Below, piece by piece: positions 44,608 through 55,300 of a stretch of 64,000 nt of DNA. Position numbers and translations under genes: made by a program. Every line of letters begins with the position of its first letter. Position 1 is the stretch's first letter. Under the pieces are notes generated by a model, which ran no database searches, was not told where the DNA came from, and saw only the letters and a list, made by a program, of their open reading frames with translations. Source of the stretch: Methylobacterium organophilum (GTDB lineage: Bacteria > Pseudomonadota > Alphaproteobacteria > Rhizobiales > Beijerinckiaceae); NCBI RefSeq assembly GCF_022179465.1, contig NZ_BPQV01000009.1, positions 1 to 64,000 on the forward strand. The letters run 5' to 3'.

Positions 44608-46296
44608 ATGATGCTTCGGTCGATCTCCATCAAAGGCAAGTTGATCGCGTGCTTCGGCCTGATGTTTGCCCTCGTGGCGGCGCTGACCGGCCTGTCCTTC
44701 TATCAGATCCACGTCATGCACGGGGCGAGCGAGGATCTCGGCGCCAACCGGCTCCCGGCCATCCAGATGCTGAGCCGGATCCAGACCGCGGCCCTGCGCA
44801 TCCGCATCAATGGCGGAAGGCTGCTGTCGTCGAAGACGCCGGAACAGCGGGCGGATGCCCTCACGTCGCTCGATCAGCGTTTCGCGGAGCTCAAGACCCA
44901 GAAGGCCGCCTATCTCGCGCTGCCGTCCACGCCTGAGGCGCGCAGCCTGTTCGCGACCTTCGAGCAGGAATGGGAGGCCTATCTGACGCTCCACAGGAAC
45001 GCGCTCGCGCGGGCCGAGGCGGGCGACCTCGCGGCGGCGAGCGCCAGCTACGACACGGAGATGTCCGACGGCATCCGCAAGATCATCGCCACCCTCGGCA
45101 AGATCACCGCTCTGAACGACGCGGCGGCCGACGCGAGCCGCGATCAGGCCCGCGTGGCCAATGCGCAGGCCCAGATCCAGCTCCTCGCCTTCCTCGGCCT
45201 CGCGATGCTTCTCTCCGTGGGCGCCGCGCTGCTCCTCATCCTGGAGGTCAGCCGCCCCCTCGGGACGATGACGGGGGCGATGCATCGGCTCGCCTCCGGC
45301 GACACCGGAACTGTCGTCCCCGCCATCGGCCGGCACGACGAGATCGGCGCCATGGCCGACGCGGTGCAGGTGTTCAAGGAGAACATGATCCGTACCGACG
45401 CCCTGGAGAAGGAGGCCGCCCTGGCGCGGGCCGGCGCGGAGGCGCAGCGCAAGGCGGCGATGGCCGAGATGGCCGACGGCTTCGAGACGGCGGTCGGCGG
45501 CATCATCCACTCGGTGACGAGCGCGGCGGCCCAGCTCCACGCCACCGCTCAGACCATGACCGCGACCGCCACCCAGACGGCCAGCCAGTCCAACACCGTC
45601 GCCGCGGCGGCGGAGGAGGCCGCCTCCAATGTCGGCACCGTCGCCGCCGCGGCGGAACAGCTCGGCTCGTCGGTCCAGGAGATCGGACGCCAGGTCGAGG
45701 GCTCGAGCAATCTCGCGCAGGCCGCCGTGTCGGAAGCCGACCAGACCGCCCATCTCGTCCAGGAGCTGAGCCAGGCCGCCGCCCGCATCGGCGACGTGGT
45801 CAGCCTGATCTCGACCATCGCCGGTCAGACCAATCTCCTCGCCCTGAACGCCACCATCGAGGCGGCCCGGGCCGGGGAGGCCGGCCGCGGCTTCGCGGTG
45901 GTGGCCGCCGAGGTCAAGGAACTCGCGAGCCAGACCGCCCGGGCGACCGAGGAGATCTCCGGCCAGATCGCGCGCATCCAGGGCTCGACGGGGCATGCCG
46001 TCACCGCCATCGGCGCCATCGCCGCGCGGATCCGCGAGATCAGCGGCGTCGCCACGAACATCTCCGCGGCGGTGGAGGAGCAGGGCGCCGCGACGCAGGA
46101 GATCGTGCGCAACGTCTCCCAGGCGGCGACCGGCACCGGAGAGGTGACCGCGAACATCGCCGGGGTGGCGCAGGCTGCCGACGAGACCGGCGCGGCGGCC
46201 AACCAGCTCCTCGCCTCCGCCTCCGAGCTGTCGCGGCACTCGAACCAGCTCGACCACGAGGTCAAGCGCTTCCTGGCTACCGTCCGGGCCGCGTGA
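44608..46296 (+). CDS. Methyl-accepting chemotaxis protein
   Basis: A 562-residue chemoreceptor. TM1 lies near residues 10-32 and TM2 near 190-212. Between them is a helical four-helix-bundle-like sensor of about 155 residues. A HAMP domain follows (about 213-265). The signalling domain has the conserved hairpin tip [20 protein letters not shown] with [15 protein letters not shown]. The ATG at 44608 (a second ATG follows at once) fits TM1 placement. No che genes are nearby, so it is an orphan receptor. Ligand unknown. Confidence 0.93.
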   Translation: MMLRSISIKGKLIACFGLMFALVAALTGLSFYQIHVMHGASEDLGANRLPAIQMLSRIQTAALRIRINGGRLLSSKTPEQRADALTSLDQRFAELKTQKAAYLALPSTPEARSLFATFEQEWEAYLTLHRNALARAEAGDLAAASASYDTEMSDGIRKIIATLGKITALNDAAADASRDQARVANAQAQIQLLAFLGLAMLLSVGAALLLILEVSRPLGTMTGAMHRLASGDTGTVVPAIGRHDEIGAMADAVQVFKENMIRTDALEKEAALARAGAEAQRKAAMAEMADGFETAVGGIIHSVTSAAAQLHATAQTMTATATQTASQSNTVAAAAEEAASNVGTVAAAAEQLGSSVQEIGRQVEGSSNLAQAAVSEADQTAHLVQELSQAAARIGDVVSLISTIAGQTNLLALNATIEAARAGEAGRGFAVVAAEVKELASQTARATEEISGQIARIQGSTGHAVTAIGAIAARIREISGVATNISAAVEEQGAATQEIVRNVSQAATGTGEVTANIAGVAQAADETGAAANQLLASASELSRHSNQLDHEVKRFLATVRAA

Positions 46297-46396
46297 GGCA
46301 AGGTCCGCCCGGCCGGTGACGGTCGGGCGCCTCGGAGCCCCGGCTTCCTCGCTTCGGAGCCGTGCCCCGATCGCTCCGAAGCCGTGCGAGGCCCCT

Positions 46397-47473
46397 TCAG
46401 CCCTCCAGCGGCTCGTCCCCGACGAGCTCGATGCCGAAGCCGGAGAGGCCGACATAGGAGCGGGAGGAGGTCGCCAGGTTCCGGATCGAGCTGACGCCGA
46501 GGTCGCGCAGGATCTGCGCCCCCAGGCCCACCTCACGCCACTGGCGCACGCGCTGCGCCTCGGCGCCCTCCTCCGCATAGCGGGACAGCGGCACGCCGGC
46601 GGTGCCGTCGCGCAGATAGACCAGCACGCCGCGGCCCTCCTTGGCGAAGCGGCGCATCACGCACTCGATCTGCTGCCCGCCCTCGATCACGTCGGCGACG
46701 ACGTTGGAGCGGTGCAGGCGCACCAGCACGTTGCGGCCGTCGCCGATCTGCCCATGCACGAAGGCGAATTGCTGGATCGTCTCGAAGGGCGTGACATAGG
46801 CGTAGCCCGTCATCGCGCCGAACTCGGTCTTCACCGGGAAGCTGCCGACCCGCTCGACCAGCCGGTCGCGGGCCTGGCGATAGGCGATGAGATCGGCCAC
46901 CGAGACGCGCTTCAGGTTGTGCTTGCCGGCGAAGTCCGAGATCTGCTCGCCCTTCATCACCGTGCCGTCGTCGTTGGCGAGCTCGCAGATCACCCCGACG
47001 GGCGGCAGCTCGGCCAGACGGCAGAGATCGACCGCGGCCTCGGTATGGCCGGAGCGGATCAGCACGCCGCCATCCTTGGCGATCAGCGGGAAGACGTGGC
47101 CGGGCCGCACGAAATCGCCCGCGCCCATGTTGCCGTTGGCCAGCGCCCGCACGGTGTTGCAGCGCTGCTCGGCGGAGATGCCGGTGGTCAGCCCGTGCTT
47201 CACGTCCACCGTCACGGTGAAGGCGGTGCCCAGGGGGGCGTCGTTCGAGGCGACCATCGGGTCGAGATGGAGTCGGCGCGCCTCGGCGAGGGTGATCGGC
47301 GCACAGACGATGCCGCAGGTGTTGCGGATGATGAAGGCCATCTTCTCCGGCGTGCAGAGCGAGGCGGCGACGACGAGGTCGCCCTCGTTCTCGCGGTCGT
47401 CGTCGTCGGTGACCACGACGATCTCGCCCCGGGCGAAGGCAGCGATGGCTTCAAGGACGTTGGCGTGGGACAA
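46397..47473 (-). CDS. ribB: 3,4-dihydroxy-2-butanone 4-phosphate synthase with degenerate GCH2 domain
   Basis: A 358-residue two-domain protein. The N-terminal RibB domain (about 1-205) makes the four-carbon precursor of riboflavin from ribulose 5-phosphate. Its acidic DDDDRENEGDL at 23-33 and RSGHTEAAVDLCRL are intact. The C-terminal part has GTP cyclohydrolase II length and ends but lacks the three zinc cysteines of active RibA: only one Cys remains in that segment. So only the RibB reaction is expected (RibBX type). The start is TTG. It is 33 bases downstream of aroC. Confidence 0.88.
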   Translation of the reverse strand: MSHANVLEAIAAFARGEIVVVTDDDDRENEGDLVVAASLCTPEKMAFIIRNTCGIVCAPITLAEARRLHLDPMVASNDAPLGTAFTVTVDVKHGLTTGISAEQRCNTVRALANGNMGAGDFVRPGHVFPLIAKDGGVLIRSGHTEAAVDLCRLAELPPVGVICELANDDGTVMKGEQISDFAGKHNLKRVSVADLIAYRQARDRLVERVGSFPVKTEFGAMTGYAYVTPFETIQQFAFVHGQIGDGRNVLVRLHRSNVVADVIEGGQQIECVMRRFAKEGRGVLVYLRDGTAGVPLSRYAEEGAEAQRVRQWREVGLGAQILRDLGVSSIRNLATSSRSYVGLSGFGIELVGDEPLEG

Positions 47474-47506
47474 GGCAGGTCTCGGGTTGGGCGGCAGCGG
47501 CGACGG

Positions 47507-48604
47507 TCAGGCGGCGGGGCCGACCTGCCCCCGATGGCGCAGATAATGATCGGCAAGGACGCAGGCCATCATGGCCTCGGCCACCGGCACGGCACGGATG
47601 CCGACGCAGGGGTCGTGGCGGCCCTTGGTGACGATGTCGACCTCGCGCCCGTCGGCGGTGATCGTGCGCCGGGGCGTGAGGATCGAGGAGGTGGGCTTCA
47701 CGGCGAAGCGCACCACCACCGGCTCGCCGGACGAGATGCCGCCGAGGATGCCGCCGGCATGATTGGCGAGGAAGCGCGGGCGCCCGTCATGGTCCGCGCG
47801 CATCTCGTCGGCATTGTCCTCGCCGCGCAGCGCGGCGGCGGCGAAGCCGTCCCCGATCTCGACGCCCTTGACCGCGTTGATCGACATCATCGCCGCGGCG
47901 AGGTCGGCGTCGAGCTTGCCGTAGAGTGGGGCGCCGAGGCCCGGCGGCACGCCCTCGGCCACCACCTCGATCACGGCGCCGATCGAGGAGCCGTCCTTGC
48001 GGATGCCGTCGAGATAGGTCTCGTAGAGCGCGGCCGCCTGCGGGTCCGGGCAGAAGAAGGGGTTGCGGGCCACCTCCTCCCAGTCCCAGCGGGCGCGGTC
48101 GATGGTGTGCGGCCCCATTTGCACCAGGGCGGCGCGGATGGTGATGCCGGGGATCACCTTGCGGGCGATCGCCCCGGCGGCGACGCGCGCGGCGGTCTCG
48201 CGGGCCGAGGAGCGGCCGCCGCCGCGATAGTCCCGGATGCCGTATTTGGCGTCGTAGGCGTAGTCGGCATGGCCCGGCCGGTAGCTGTCTCGGATCTCGG
48301 AATAGTCCTTGGAGCGCTGGTCGGTGTTCTCGATCACCAGGGCGATGGGCGTGCCCGTGGTGACCTGGCCCCCGGTGCGGTCGTCGGAGAAGACCCCCGA
48401 CAGGATCTTCACTTCGTCCGGCTCGCGGCGCTGCGTGGTGAAGCGGGACTGCCCCGGCTTCCTGCGGTCGAGCTCCGCCTGGATCTCGGCCGCTTCCAGC
48501 GCCAGGCCGGGAGGGCAGCCATCGACCACGCAGCCGAGCGCGACCCCGTGGCTCTCGCCGAAGGTCGTGACGCGGAAGAGATGGCCGAACGTGTTGTGCG
48601 ACAT
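47507..48604 (-). CDS. aroC: Chorismate synthase
   Basis: A 365-residue FMN-dependent enzyme converting EPSP to chorismate. Signatures are FGESHG near the N terminus (residues 15-20), [20 protein letters not shown] in the middle and a conserved [20 protein letters not shown]. The reduced FMN and the two His residues of the family fit the visible segments. It is on the leftward strand, followed by ribB 33 bases on. Pathway position: last common step to aromatic amino acids. Confidence 0.95.
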   Translation of the reverse strand: MSHNTFGHLFRVTTFGESHGVALGCVVDGCPPGLALEAAEIQAELDRRKPGQSRFTTQRREPDEVKILSGVFSDDRTGGQVTTGTPIALVIENTDQRSKDYSEIRDSYRPGHADYAYDAKYGIRDYRGGGRSSARETAARVAAGAIARKVIPGITIRAALVQMGPHTIDRARWDWEEVARNPFFCPDPQAAALYETYLDGIRKDGSSIGAVIEVVAEGVPPGLGAPLYGKLDADLAAAMMSINAVKGVEIGDGFAAAALRGEDNADEMRADHDGRPRFLANHAGGILGGISSGEPVVVRFAVKPTSSILTPRRTITADGREVDIVTKGRHDPCVGIRAVPVAEAMMACVLADHYLRHRGQVGPAA

Positions 48605-48680
48605 GGTGGGCGTGCTCTAGAGCGCTCGCCGCCTCGTGGGAAGCCGGCTCCGTGAATGGGAGCCGCGCGCCCGCCCCGCC

Positions 48681-49655
48681 TCAGCGCAGCGGGAGCGGTT
48701 CCTTGGCGAGCGTATTCACCTGATCGATCGGGATCTCGCACTCGTAGACGCCCTCGGCATAGGCGCCGACCGCGTATTGCCCGAACTCGATTCGGGCTGT
48801 CTTCTCCTTGAAGGACCAGTTGGCGAGATCCTTGACCACATCGGCGACCTGTTTGGGCAGATCGGGCTGGATGTCCTCGCCCGCCCCGCGTTCGACTTTC
48901 TCGGCCTTGACCTTGGCGAGGCAGATCTTGTCGATCGCAGCCTGGGCCTTGGCATCGAACAGGTCGGCGAAGCCGAGCAGCTTGCCCTTGCGCAGGTCGA
49001 TATGGATGCCCCGCCCGCTGGCCGAGCCATGGGCGCCGCCGCTGAAATCGTAGCCCGTGGACCAGATCGAGAGGAAGGTCGGCGAGGCATAGGCGATCGC
49101 CCAGCTCTCTTCGTGGCTCCAATCGCGCTCGTCCGGCTCGTCTTTTTTGAAGGCGATGCTCTCGGCCGTCTTCTTGGCCTCGGCGTCGAGAAGGCGTTCG
49201 CCGGGAGTCGCGGGGTCGGGGAAGCTGTAGAGCTGCACCGAGACCTCGACCTTGTCGCGGCTGCCGGCCTGGTTCACGAAATAGGGGAGCGGGCGCCGGG
49301 ACAGGCCGGGGCCCGATTCCGGCCGCGCCGTCAGCACGCCGACCCGGGCATTGTTGGCGCTCGCGATGCAGGCGGCCGGCGCCTTCTCGTTCAGGCAGTT
49401 GCGGTTGCGCTCCTTCAGCCAGCGCCGCTGGTCGTCGAGGGCCGGCTTCTTCTGGTCCTCGGGAAGCGCCGCGCGGATGCCGGCAAAGGCCGCGTCCATG
49501 GCATCGTCGGAGGCCTTCGCGGCCGGGTCCGCGCAGATCATCTTCTCGATCGGCTGCTTGGCCTGGGCGCAATCGAAGGCCACGGCGGGCGTCGCCACCA
49601 GGCCGCCGAAGAGGAGCAGCACCGCCACCTCCATGCCTCGACCGTACCAACGCAT
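48681..49655 (-). CDS. Secreted LprI (DUF1311) and DUF3298-like protein
   Basis: A 324-residue exported protein. The signal peptide covers about residues 1-26 (MRWYGRGMEVAVLLLFGG, cleavage after AVA). An LprI/DUF1311-like domain follows, with FDCAQAKQPIEKMICADP, then the RRWLKERNRNC helix. The C-terminal half is DUF3298-like (RsiV/lysozyme-binding fold), with the STGYDFSGGAHGS signature. Such proteins are periplasmic or surface lysozyme-inhibitor-like. A start at 49634 is also possible but lacks the basic residues. Leftward, 76 bases upstream of aroC. Confidence 0.8.
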   Translation of the reverse strand: MRWYGRGMEVAVLLLFGGLVATPAVAFDCAQAKQPIEKMICADPAAKASDDAMDAAFAGIRAALPEDQKKPALDDQRRWLKERNRNCLNEKAPAACIASANNARVGVLTARPESGPGLSRRPLPYFVNQAGSRDKVEVSVQLYSFPDPATPGERLLDAEAKKTAESIAFKKDEPDERDWSHEESWAIAYASPTFLSIWSTGYDFSGGAHGSASGRGIHIDLRKGKLLGFADLFDAKAQAAIDKICLAKVKAEKVERGAGEDIQPDLPKQVADVVKDLANWSFKEKTARIEFGQYAVGAYAEGVYECEIPIDQVNTLAKEPLPLR

Positions 49656-49738
49656 CGCCCGTGTCTCCGCTCTCTGGGAAGCCGTGCTTAGCCGTCGGCG
49701 CGGCGGGAGGCGAGATGGGATCTCCCGTTGTCCTCTCC

Positions 49739-50872
49739 TTACGGCCGCGCCAGCACGCCCCCGGAGATCGGCGCGCGCACGCCCGTCGTGCTCGGGAAGG
49801 TGATCGGCAGGCCCTTCAGCGATCGCACCGCCAGGAAGGCGAAGGCCTGGGCCTCGAGATAGGCCGAGGACCAGCCGATGGCGTCGGCGGTCGTGATTTC
49901 CGCGCGCAGATGGTAGTTCAGGAGGCGCACCAACTCGCCGTTACGCGCCCCGCCGCCGGCCACGATCCAGCGGGTCGGGATCTCGGGGGCGTGGTCGAGG
50001 GCGCGGGCCACCGCCCGAGCGGTGAAGGCGGTGAGCGTGGCCGCCCCGTCCTCCGTCGAAAGCTGGCCCGCGAGCTTGTGCGAGAACCAGTTCCGGTCGA
50101 GCGATTTCGGCGGCTTGCGGAAGAAGAAGGGGTGGGTGAGGAGCCAAGCCAGCAATTGCTCGTCCGGCCGGCCCCGGGCGGCGGTGCGGCCGCCATCGTC
50201 GAGATTCTTGTTCTCGCGCTCCTGCATCCACTCGTCGATCAGCGAATTGCCCGGCCCGGTATCGAAGGCGATCACGCCGCCCTTCGAATCGATGAGCGTG
50301 GCGTTGGCGACGCCGCCGATATTGAGGATGCCGAAGGGGCCCTCGAAGCCGGAGGCCTCGGCCAGAGCCTTGTGAAAGATCGGCACCAGGGGGGCGCCCT
50401 GGCCGCCCGCCTCGATATCGGCCCGGCGCAGGTCGGAGACGACGGGGATGCCGAGGCGCGCAGCGAGCGCGGCGCCGTCGCCGATCTGGATCGAGAGGCG
50501 GTGGTCGGGGCGGTGGATCACGGTCTGGCCGTGGAAGCCGATCACGTCGATCTCGGCGGTCTTCAGCCCGTTCTCTTCCAGGAAGCGCTCCACGGCCTCC
50601 GCATGGGCCTGGGTCACGAAGGCCTCCGCTTCCGGCAGGCGGCCCGGCCGGTCGCCGGGATGGACGACGCTCTCCGCGTCCTTGGTGGCCGCGCGCAGCA
50701 GCGCCTTCTCCTCGTCGGCATAGCCGCGATAGCCGGTCGGCCCGAGGGGTTCGAGGAAGTTGTTGTGGCCCTTCACCACGTGGACGCGCTCGCCGTCCGT
50801 CTCGATCAGCGCCACGTCCACCCCGTCCAGGGAGGTGCCGCTCATCAGGCCGATCGCCCGCATCATCGCCAT
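49739..50872 (-). CDS. anmK: Anhydro-N-acetylmuramic acid kinase
   Basis: A 377-residue sugar kinase of the hexokinase/actin fold. It phosphorylates and opens anhydro-MurNAc in cell-wall recycling. The family start IGLMSGTSLDGVDVALIET and the later GFHGQTVIHRP, NIGGVANATLID and VAGGGARN segments are all present. It is divergent from tyrS with a 150-base spacer, an arrangement common in alphaproteobacteria. The product would feed into MurNAc-6-phosphate catabolism. Confidence 0.94.
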   Translation of the reverse strand: MAMMRAIGLMSGTSLDGVDVALIETDGERVHVVKGHNNFLEPLGPTGYRGYADEEKALLRAATKDAESVVHPGDRPGRLPEAEAFVTQAHAEAVERFLEENGLKTAEIDVIGFHGQTVIHRPDHRLSIQIGDGAALAARLGIPVVSDLRRADIEAGGQGAPLVPIFHKALAEASGFEGPFGILNIGGVANATLIDSKGGVIAFDTGPGNSLIDEWMQERENKNLDDGGRTAARGRPDEQLLAWLLTHPFFFRKPPKSLDRNWFSHKLAGQLSTEDGAATLTAFTARAVARALDHAPEIPTRWIVAGGGARNGELVRLLNYHLRAEITTADAIGWSSAYLEAQAFAFLAVRSLKGLPITFPSTTGVRAPISGGVLARP

Positions 50873-51022
50873 CGTCTGCCCACGCCCGCGCGCGCCCCGT
50901 GCCTTTCGCCGGCTCTGCTGCTAAGAGCCGGCGCCTGTCATTTCCGACGATGTGGCTAGCACGGGGGATTCGGACTGTCCCCTCCCCCGGGGCCGCCGAA
51001 CCGATCGAGACGAAAACCTGTC

Positions 51023-52300
51023 ATGTCCTCTTCGCCCGAGCCCTTCGCCCCGAAATCCGACTTCCTGCGGATCCTGAGCGAGCGCGGCTACATTCACCAG
51101 GGCTCGGATCTCGCCGGCATCGACGCCGCGGCCCTCGAGGGCCGGCTGACCGCCTATGTCGGCTACGATTGCACGGCGGCCTCGCTGCATATCGGCCACC
51201 TGCTCTCGATCATGATGCTGCACTGGCTGCAGAAGACTGGCGGCAAGCCGATCGCGCTGATGGGCGGCGGCACCACCCGCGTCGGCGACCCCTCGGGCCG
51301 CGACGAGACCCGCAAGATCCTGACCCTCGAGCAGATCGAGGAGAACAAGGCCGGCATCCAGAAGACCTTCGCCCGCTTCCTCGATTTCGGCGAGGGCGGC
51401 AACGGCGCGCGCATGGTCGACAATGCCGAGTGGCTGACCAAGCTCAACTACATCGAGATGTTGCGCGACATCGGCCGGCACTTCTCGGTCAACCGCATGA
51501 TGTCGATGGACAGCGTGCGCCTGCGCCTGGAGCGCGACCAGGAGCTGTCGTTCCTGGAGTTCAACTACATGATCCTCCAGTCCTACGACTTCGTGGAGCT
51601 GAACCGCCGCTACGGCTGCATCCTGCAGATGGGCGGCTCGGATCAGTGGGGCAACATCGTCAACGGCATCGATCTCGGCCGCCGCATGGGCACGCCGCAG
51701 CTCTACGCCCTGACTTGCCCGCTGCTCACCACCGCCTCCGGCGCCAAGATGGGCAAGACCGCCGCCGGCGCCGTCTGGCTGAACCCGGACATGCTCGCGC
51801 CCTACGATTACTGGCAGTTCTGGCGCAACACCGAGGACGCGGATGTCGGCCGCTTCCTCAAGCTGTTCACCCTGCTCCCGCTGGACGAGATCGCCCGGCT
51901 CTCCGCGCTGGCGGGTGCCGAGATCAACGAGGCCAAGAAGGTGCTCGCGACCGAGGCGACCGCGCTGATGCATGGCCGCGAGGCGGCGGAGACCGCCGCG
52001 GAGACCGCCCGCAAGACCTTCGTGGAAGGCAGCGTCGCCCAGGATCTGCCGAGCGTCACGATCTCGCCGGACCTGCTGGAGGCGGGCCTCGGCGTGCTGA
52101 CCGCCTTCGGGCCGGAATACGCCAAGCTCGTCCCCTCGACGAGCGAGGCGCGCCGCCAGATCAAGAGCGGCGGCCTGCGGGTCAATGACGTGCAGGTGAG
52201 CGACGACCGGGCCGTTCTGCGTGCCTCCGACCTCACGAGCGAGGGCGTGATCAAGCTCTCCTTCGGCCGCAAGAAGCACGTGCTGCTGCGGGCGGGCTGA
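51023..52300 (+). CDS. tyrS: Tyrosyl-tRNA synthetase
   Basis: A 425-residue class I aminoacyl-tRNA synthetase charging tRNA-Tyr. HIGH is at residues 56-59 (SLHIGHLLS). The KMSKS-type loop reads [10 protein letters not shown]. The tyrosine-binding [12 protein letters not shown] is present. A C-terminal S4-like RNA-binding domain ([18 protein letters not shown]) ends the protein. It is divergent from anmK and ends 12 bases from the stop of the opposing AsmA-like gene. Confidence 0.96.
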   Translation: MSSSPEPFAPKSDFLRILSERGYIHQGSDLAGIDAAALEGRLTAYVGYDCTAASLHIGHLLSIMMLHWLQKTGGKPIALMGGGTTRVGDPSGRDETRKILTLEQIEENKAGIQKTFARFLDFGEGGNGARMVDNAEWLTKLNYIEMLRDIGRHFSVNRMMSMDSVRLRLERDQELSFLEFNYMILQSYDFVELNRRYGCILQMGGSDQWGNIVNGIDLGRRMGTPQLYALTCPLLTTASGAKMGKTAAGAVWLNPDMLAPYDYWQFWRNTEDADVGRFLKLFTLLPLDEIARLSALAGAEINEAKKVLATEATALMHGREAAETAAETARKTFVEGSVAQDLPSVTISPDLLEAGLGVLTAFGPEYAKLVPSTSEARRQIKSGGLRVNDVQVSDDRAVLRASDLTSEGVIKLSFGRKKHVLLRAG

Positions 52301-52312
52301 AGCGCCCGCCTC

Positions 52313-55300
52313 TCATCGGTCCGAAGGCGGCGGCTCCGGCAGCCCGTTGGCGTAGGCGTCGCCGCCGCCCGCACCGAAGAGCTTGCGCAGGAAGCCCGGT
52401 GCCACCGCCGAGAGGGGGTTCACGTTCACGTTCGGCTTGGCGATCGGCCCCGAGACGTTGAAATTGATGGCGAACAGGCCCTCGTTGTGCCCCCCCGCCA
52501 GGAGCGGGCCGACCAGGGGCACCTGTGCCACCACGTTGTTGAGCCCGTAGAGCGGCACGAAGGTGCCGTTGATCTCGGTGCGGCCCTTGTCCGTGTCGAG
52601 CCATCCGCCCAGGGTGAAGCCCATGGCCGCATTCGAGATGGCGGCATCGGTGAAGGTCATGCGCGATCCCGAGCGGGTGAAGTTCGCCCGCATGCGGTCG
52701 AACACGACCTCACTGCCCTGCCCCTGCACCACATGCCGGCGGCCCTTCGCATCGACATATTCGCTGGTCTCGGGTCCCTGCGCCATGATGCTGGACAGGG
52801 CCGGCTCGTTGCGCAGGGCGAAATCCTTGATCTGCACGACGCCCTGCTGCGGCCCGTCGCCGAGGGCGATGTTGAGCAGCACCCGGCCGCCATACATACG
52901 CTTGTAGATGTCGAGGAAGCGCAGGGTCGAACCGGCATCCGACGAGTCGAGGGAGAGCATCGGCACGCCGCCGGCGCCCTTGGCCACGGTGGCAGAGACG
53001 GGTGCCGCGCCGAACTTGCCCCGGAACTGGGCCGAGCGCACGTCGCTGCCCCGGGTTTTCAGCTGCAGGCTGGCATTGGTGAGATTCTCGTTGTTGAAGC
53101 CCGCCAGCACGTTCAAGCTGACCTCGGCCTCGATGTCCTTCGGCGCGGGATCCTTGCTCCCCTTGCCGTCGGTGCTGGTCAGCGCCCGCAGAAACGGCCG
53201 CGCATCGCCGACCGCGCCCTTGACCACGACCTTGTAGCCACCGGCAATGCGGTCGAGGCTCGCCCTCATGTCGTCGCCCGGCGAGAGTTTCAGCGCGGTC
53301 AGGTCGGCCCGTTCGAAGCCGTTCTCGGTGCTCACCGTGGCGCTGCCGCGGGCGAGCGCGGGCGCGGCTTCGAGGACGATGTCGCGAAGCTCCATCGCCG
53401 AACCGGTATCGAGCAGGGTGAGGCTGAGCCGGCCGGGCTTGCCGGCGGCCTTGCTCCAACCGGGCAGAAGCCCGTCGATCGAGGCCTTCATCAGATCGGC
53501 CTCGACCTTGATCGGCGGCTTGCCCGACCCGGCGCGCCCGATCGGTACGACGAAGCGCAACGGGATCGTTCCGGCGAGCTGCGGCGCGGAGGGCAGCCCC
53601 TTCTTGGCGCGGAAACCGTCATCGACGATCACGCCGACCACCGCCTCGCCCGGCGCGCCGGGCTTGGCCTGCTTCAGGTCGACCGTCACCGGTGCCCCGA
53701 GCATCCGCCCGTCACCCTTCAGGCTGAACCCGCTGCGGTCGTAGGACAGGGCGAAGCGGCCGTTCTCGAAACGGTCCTTGCCGACGATCCTGTCCATGGC
53801 GAAATCCGAGAGCGTGCCGGTCAGCACGATCGGGATGTCGACGAGGTCCCCGGGATTCTTCAGGTTGAGCGGGAAGTCGATGCGTAGGTCGACGCGGCCC
53901 TTGATCGTGGCGGGATCGATGTCCGTGCCGGTTAACCCGTGGAACATCTTGGTCTGGAGGAGCGCGGCAAGGGCATCGCCGCCGCCCGTGAGCCGGAATC
54001 CGATCTGGGCGGTGATGTCCTCGGGCTTCGGATCCCGGATCACGAAGGAGCCTTCCGTCAGGAACATCGTGCGGTTGTCGGCCATCCGCAGCTCGGCGGT
54101 GGCGCCCTCCACCGTCGTGCCGCGCCCGGTGATCACCCCGGCGACTTGGCCCCGCGACAGGGGCGGGGCGTCGGGGGAGATCAGAAGTCCCGCATCCGAG
54201 AGTGTGAAGGCGATATGGATCGCTTTGTCCGGCATCGGGTCGCCGCGGGTGGCCGCGGCCAGCTCGGCGCCGCTCATGTCGACGACGATGTCGGCCGCCT
54301 CGACATGGCCGCCGCGCAGGTAATCGACCAGATAATTGCGTACCGGCGGTGCGATGTTCTCCGGCCAGAGGCGCAGGGCCGCGCGGGTGTCGGTGTCCCC
54401 CGCCTCAATATGAAGAGTCAGGCCGCCATCGTCCCGCGCCGCGCCCACGCTGCCCGAGAGCCGGCCGCTGAACAGGTCGCCCTTCAGGTTCAGCTCGTCG
54501 ATGCCGACGCCGCCGGCCCAACCGACCAAGCGGCCGTCGATCTCCGCGATCTTGACCGGGGCGTCCTGCTTGGCGGCGCCGCGCAGGATCGCATCGCGTC
54601 CGGAAAAGGTGAAGGTCCAGGCCGTGGGCGAGCCCGGCGGGTTCATCGCGAAATTGCCGGTGAGATGCGCACGGTTGCCGGCGCCGAGATAGTCGAGCCC
54701 GTCGAGCTGGACCGCGCGATGGGTCTCGTCCCAGCTCATCCGCGCCGTCACGCTCTCGATCGTGACCGGGTTGAAGTCCTTCTCCTCGATCAGCAGGTTG
54801 CCGTCGCTGGTGCGGACATCGGCGGTCATCGTGTCGATGCGGCCGGCGGTGAGCGCCACGTCGGCCTCGGCCGAGAGCTTCAGGTCCGTGACGATCGGCA
54901 GCTTCGACTGGCCGGACAGCAGCAGCATGTCCATGACCGGCAGGTCGTCGAGGGTGATGGTGCCGGTACGGTGACCGTTGCTGCCCTCGTGCAGGGTGCC
55001 ACCGAAGCGCCATTCCCCATGCGGGCCGTCGATGCGCAGCTCGAATAGGCGCGCGTCCTGTGCCGCGTCGCGGTGAAACAGGCCGTTGACGTGCTCGAAC
55101 ACGGCGCGCGTCCGGGCGTCGTCGTCGATCAGGGTCAGGCGGCCGTTGGTGATGCGGGCCCGGTCGAGGGCGCCGATCACGCCGGCGGAATCGAGCACCA
55201 CACCGAAAATCGAGGCGGCGGCCGCCGAGATCGGCGAGACGGTGCCCCGGGCCGCGTCCACGCTCGGCAAGGTGTGGGGCTTGGCCGCGCCCTCCTGGCT

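Noticed and set aside
44542-46578. 678-codon open frame opposite the chemoreceptor
   Set aside because: Shadow of the receptor gene; low-complexity translation.
46316-48655. 779-codon open frame opposite ribB and aroC
   Set aside because: It runs antisense across two well-identified genes.
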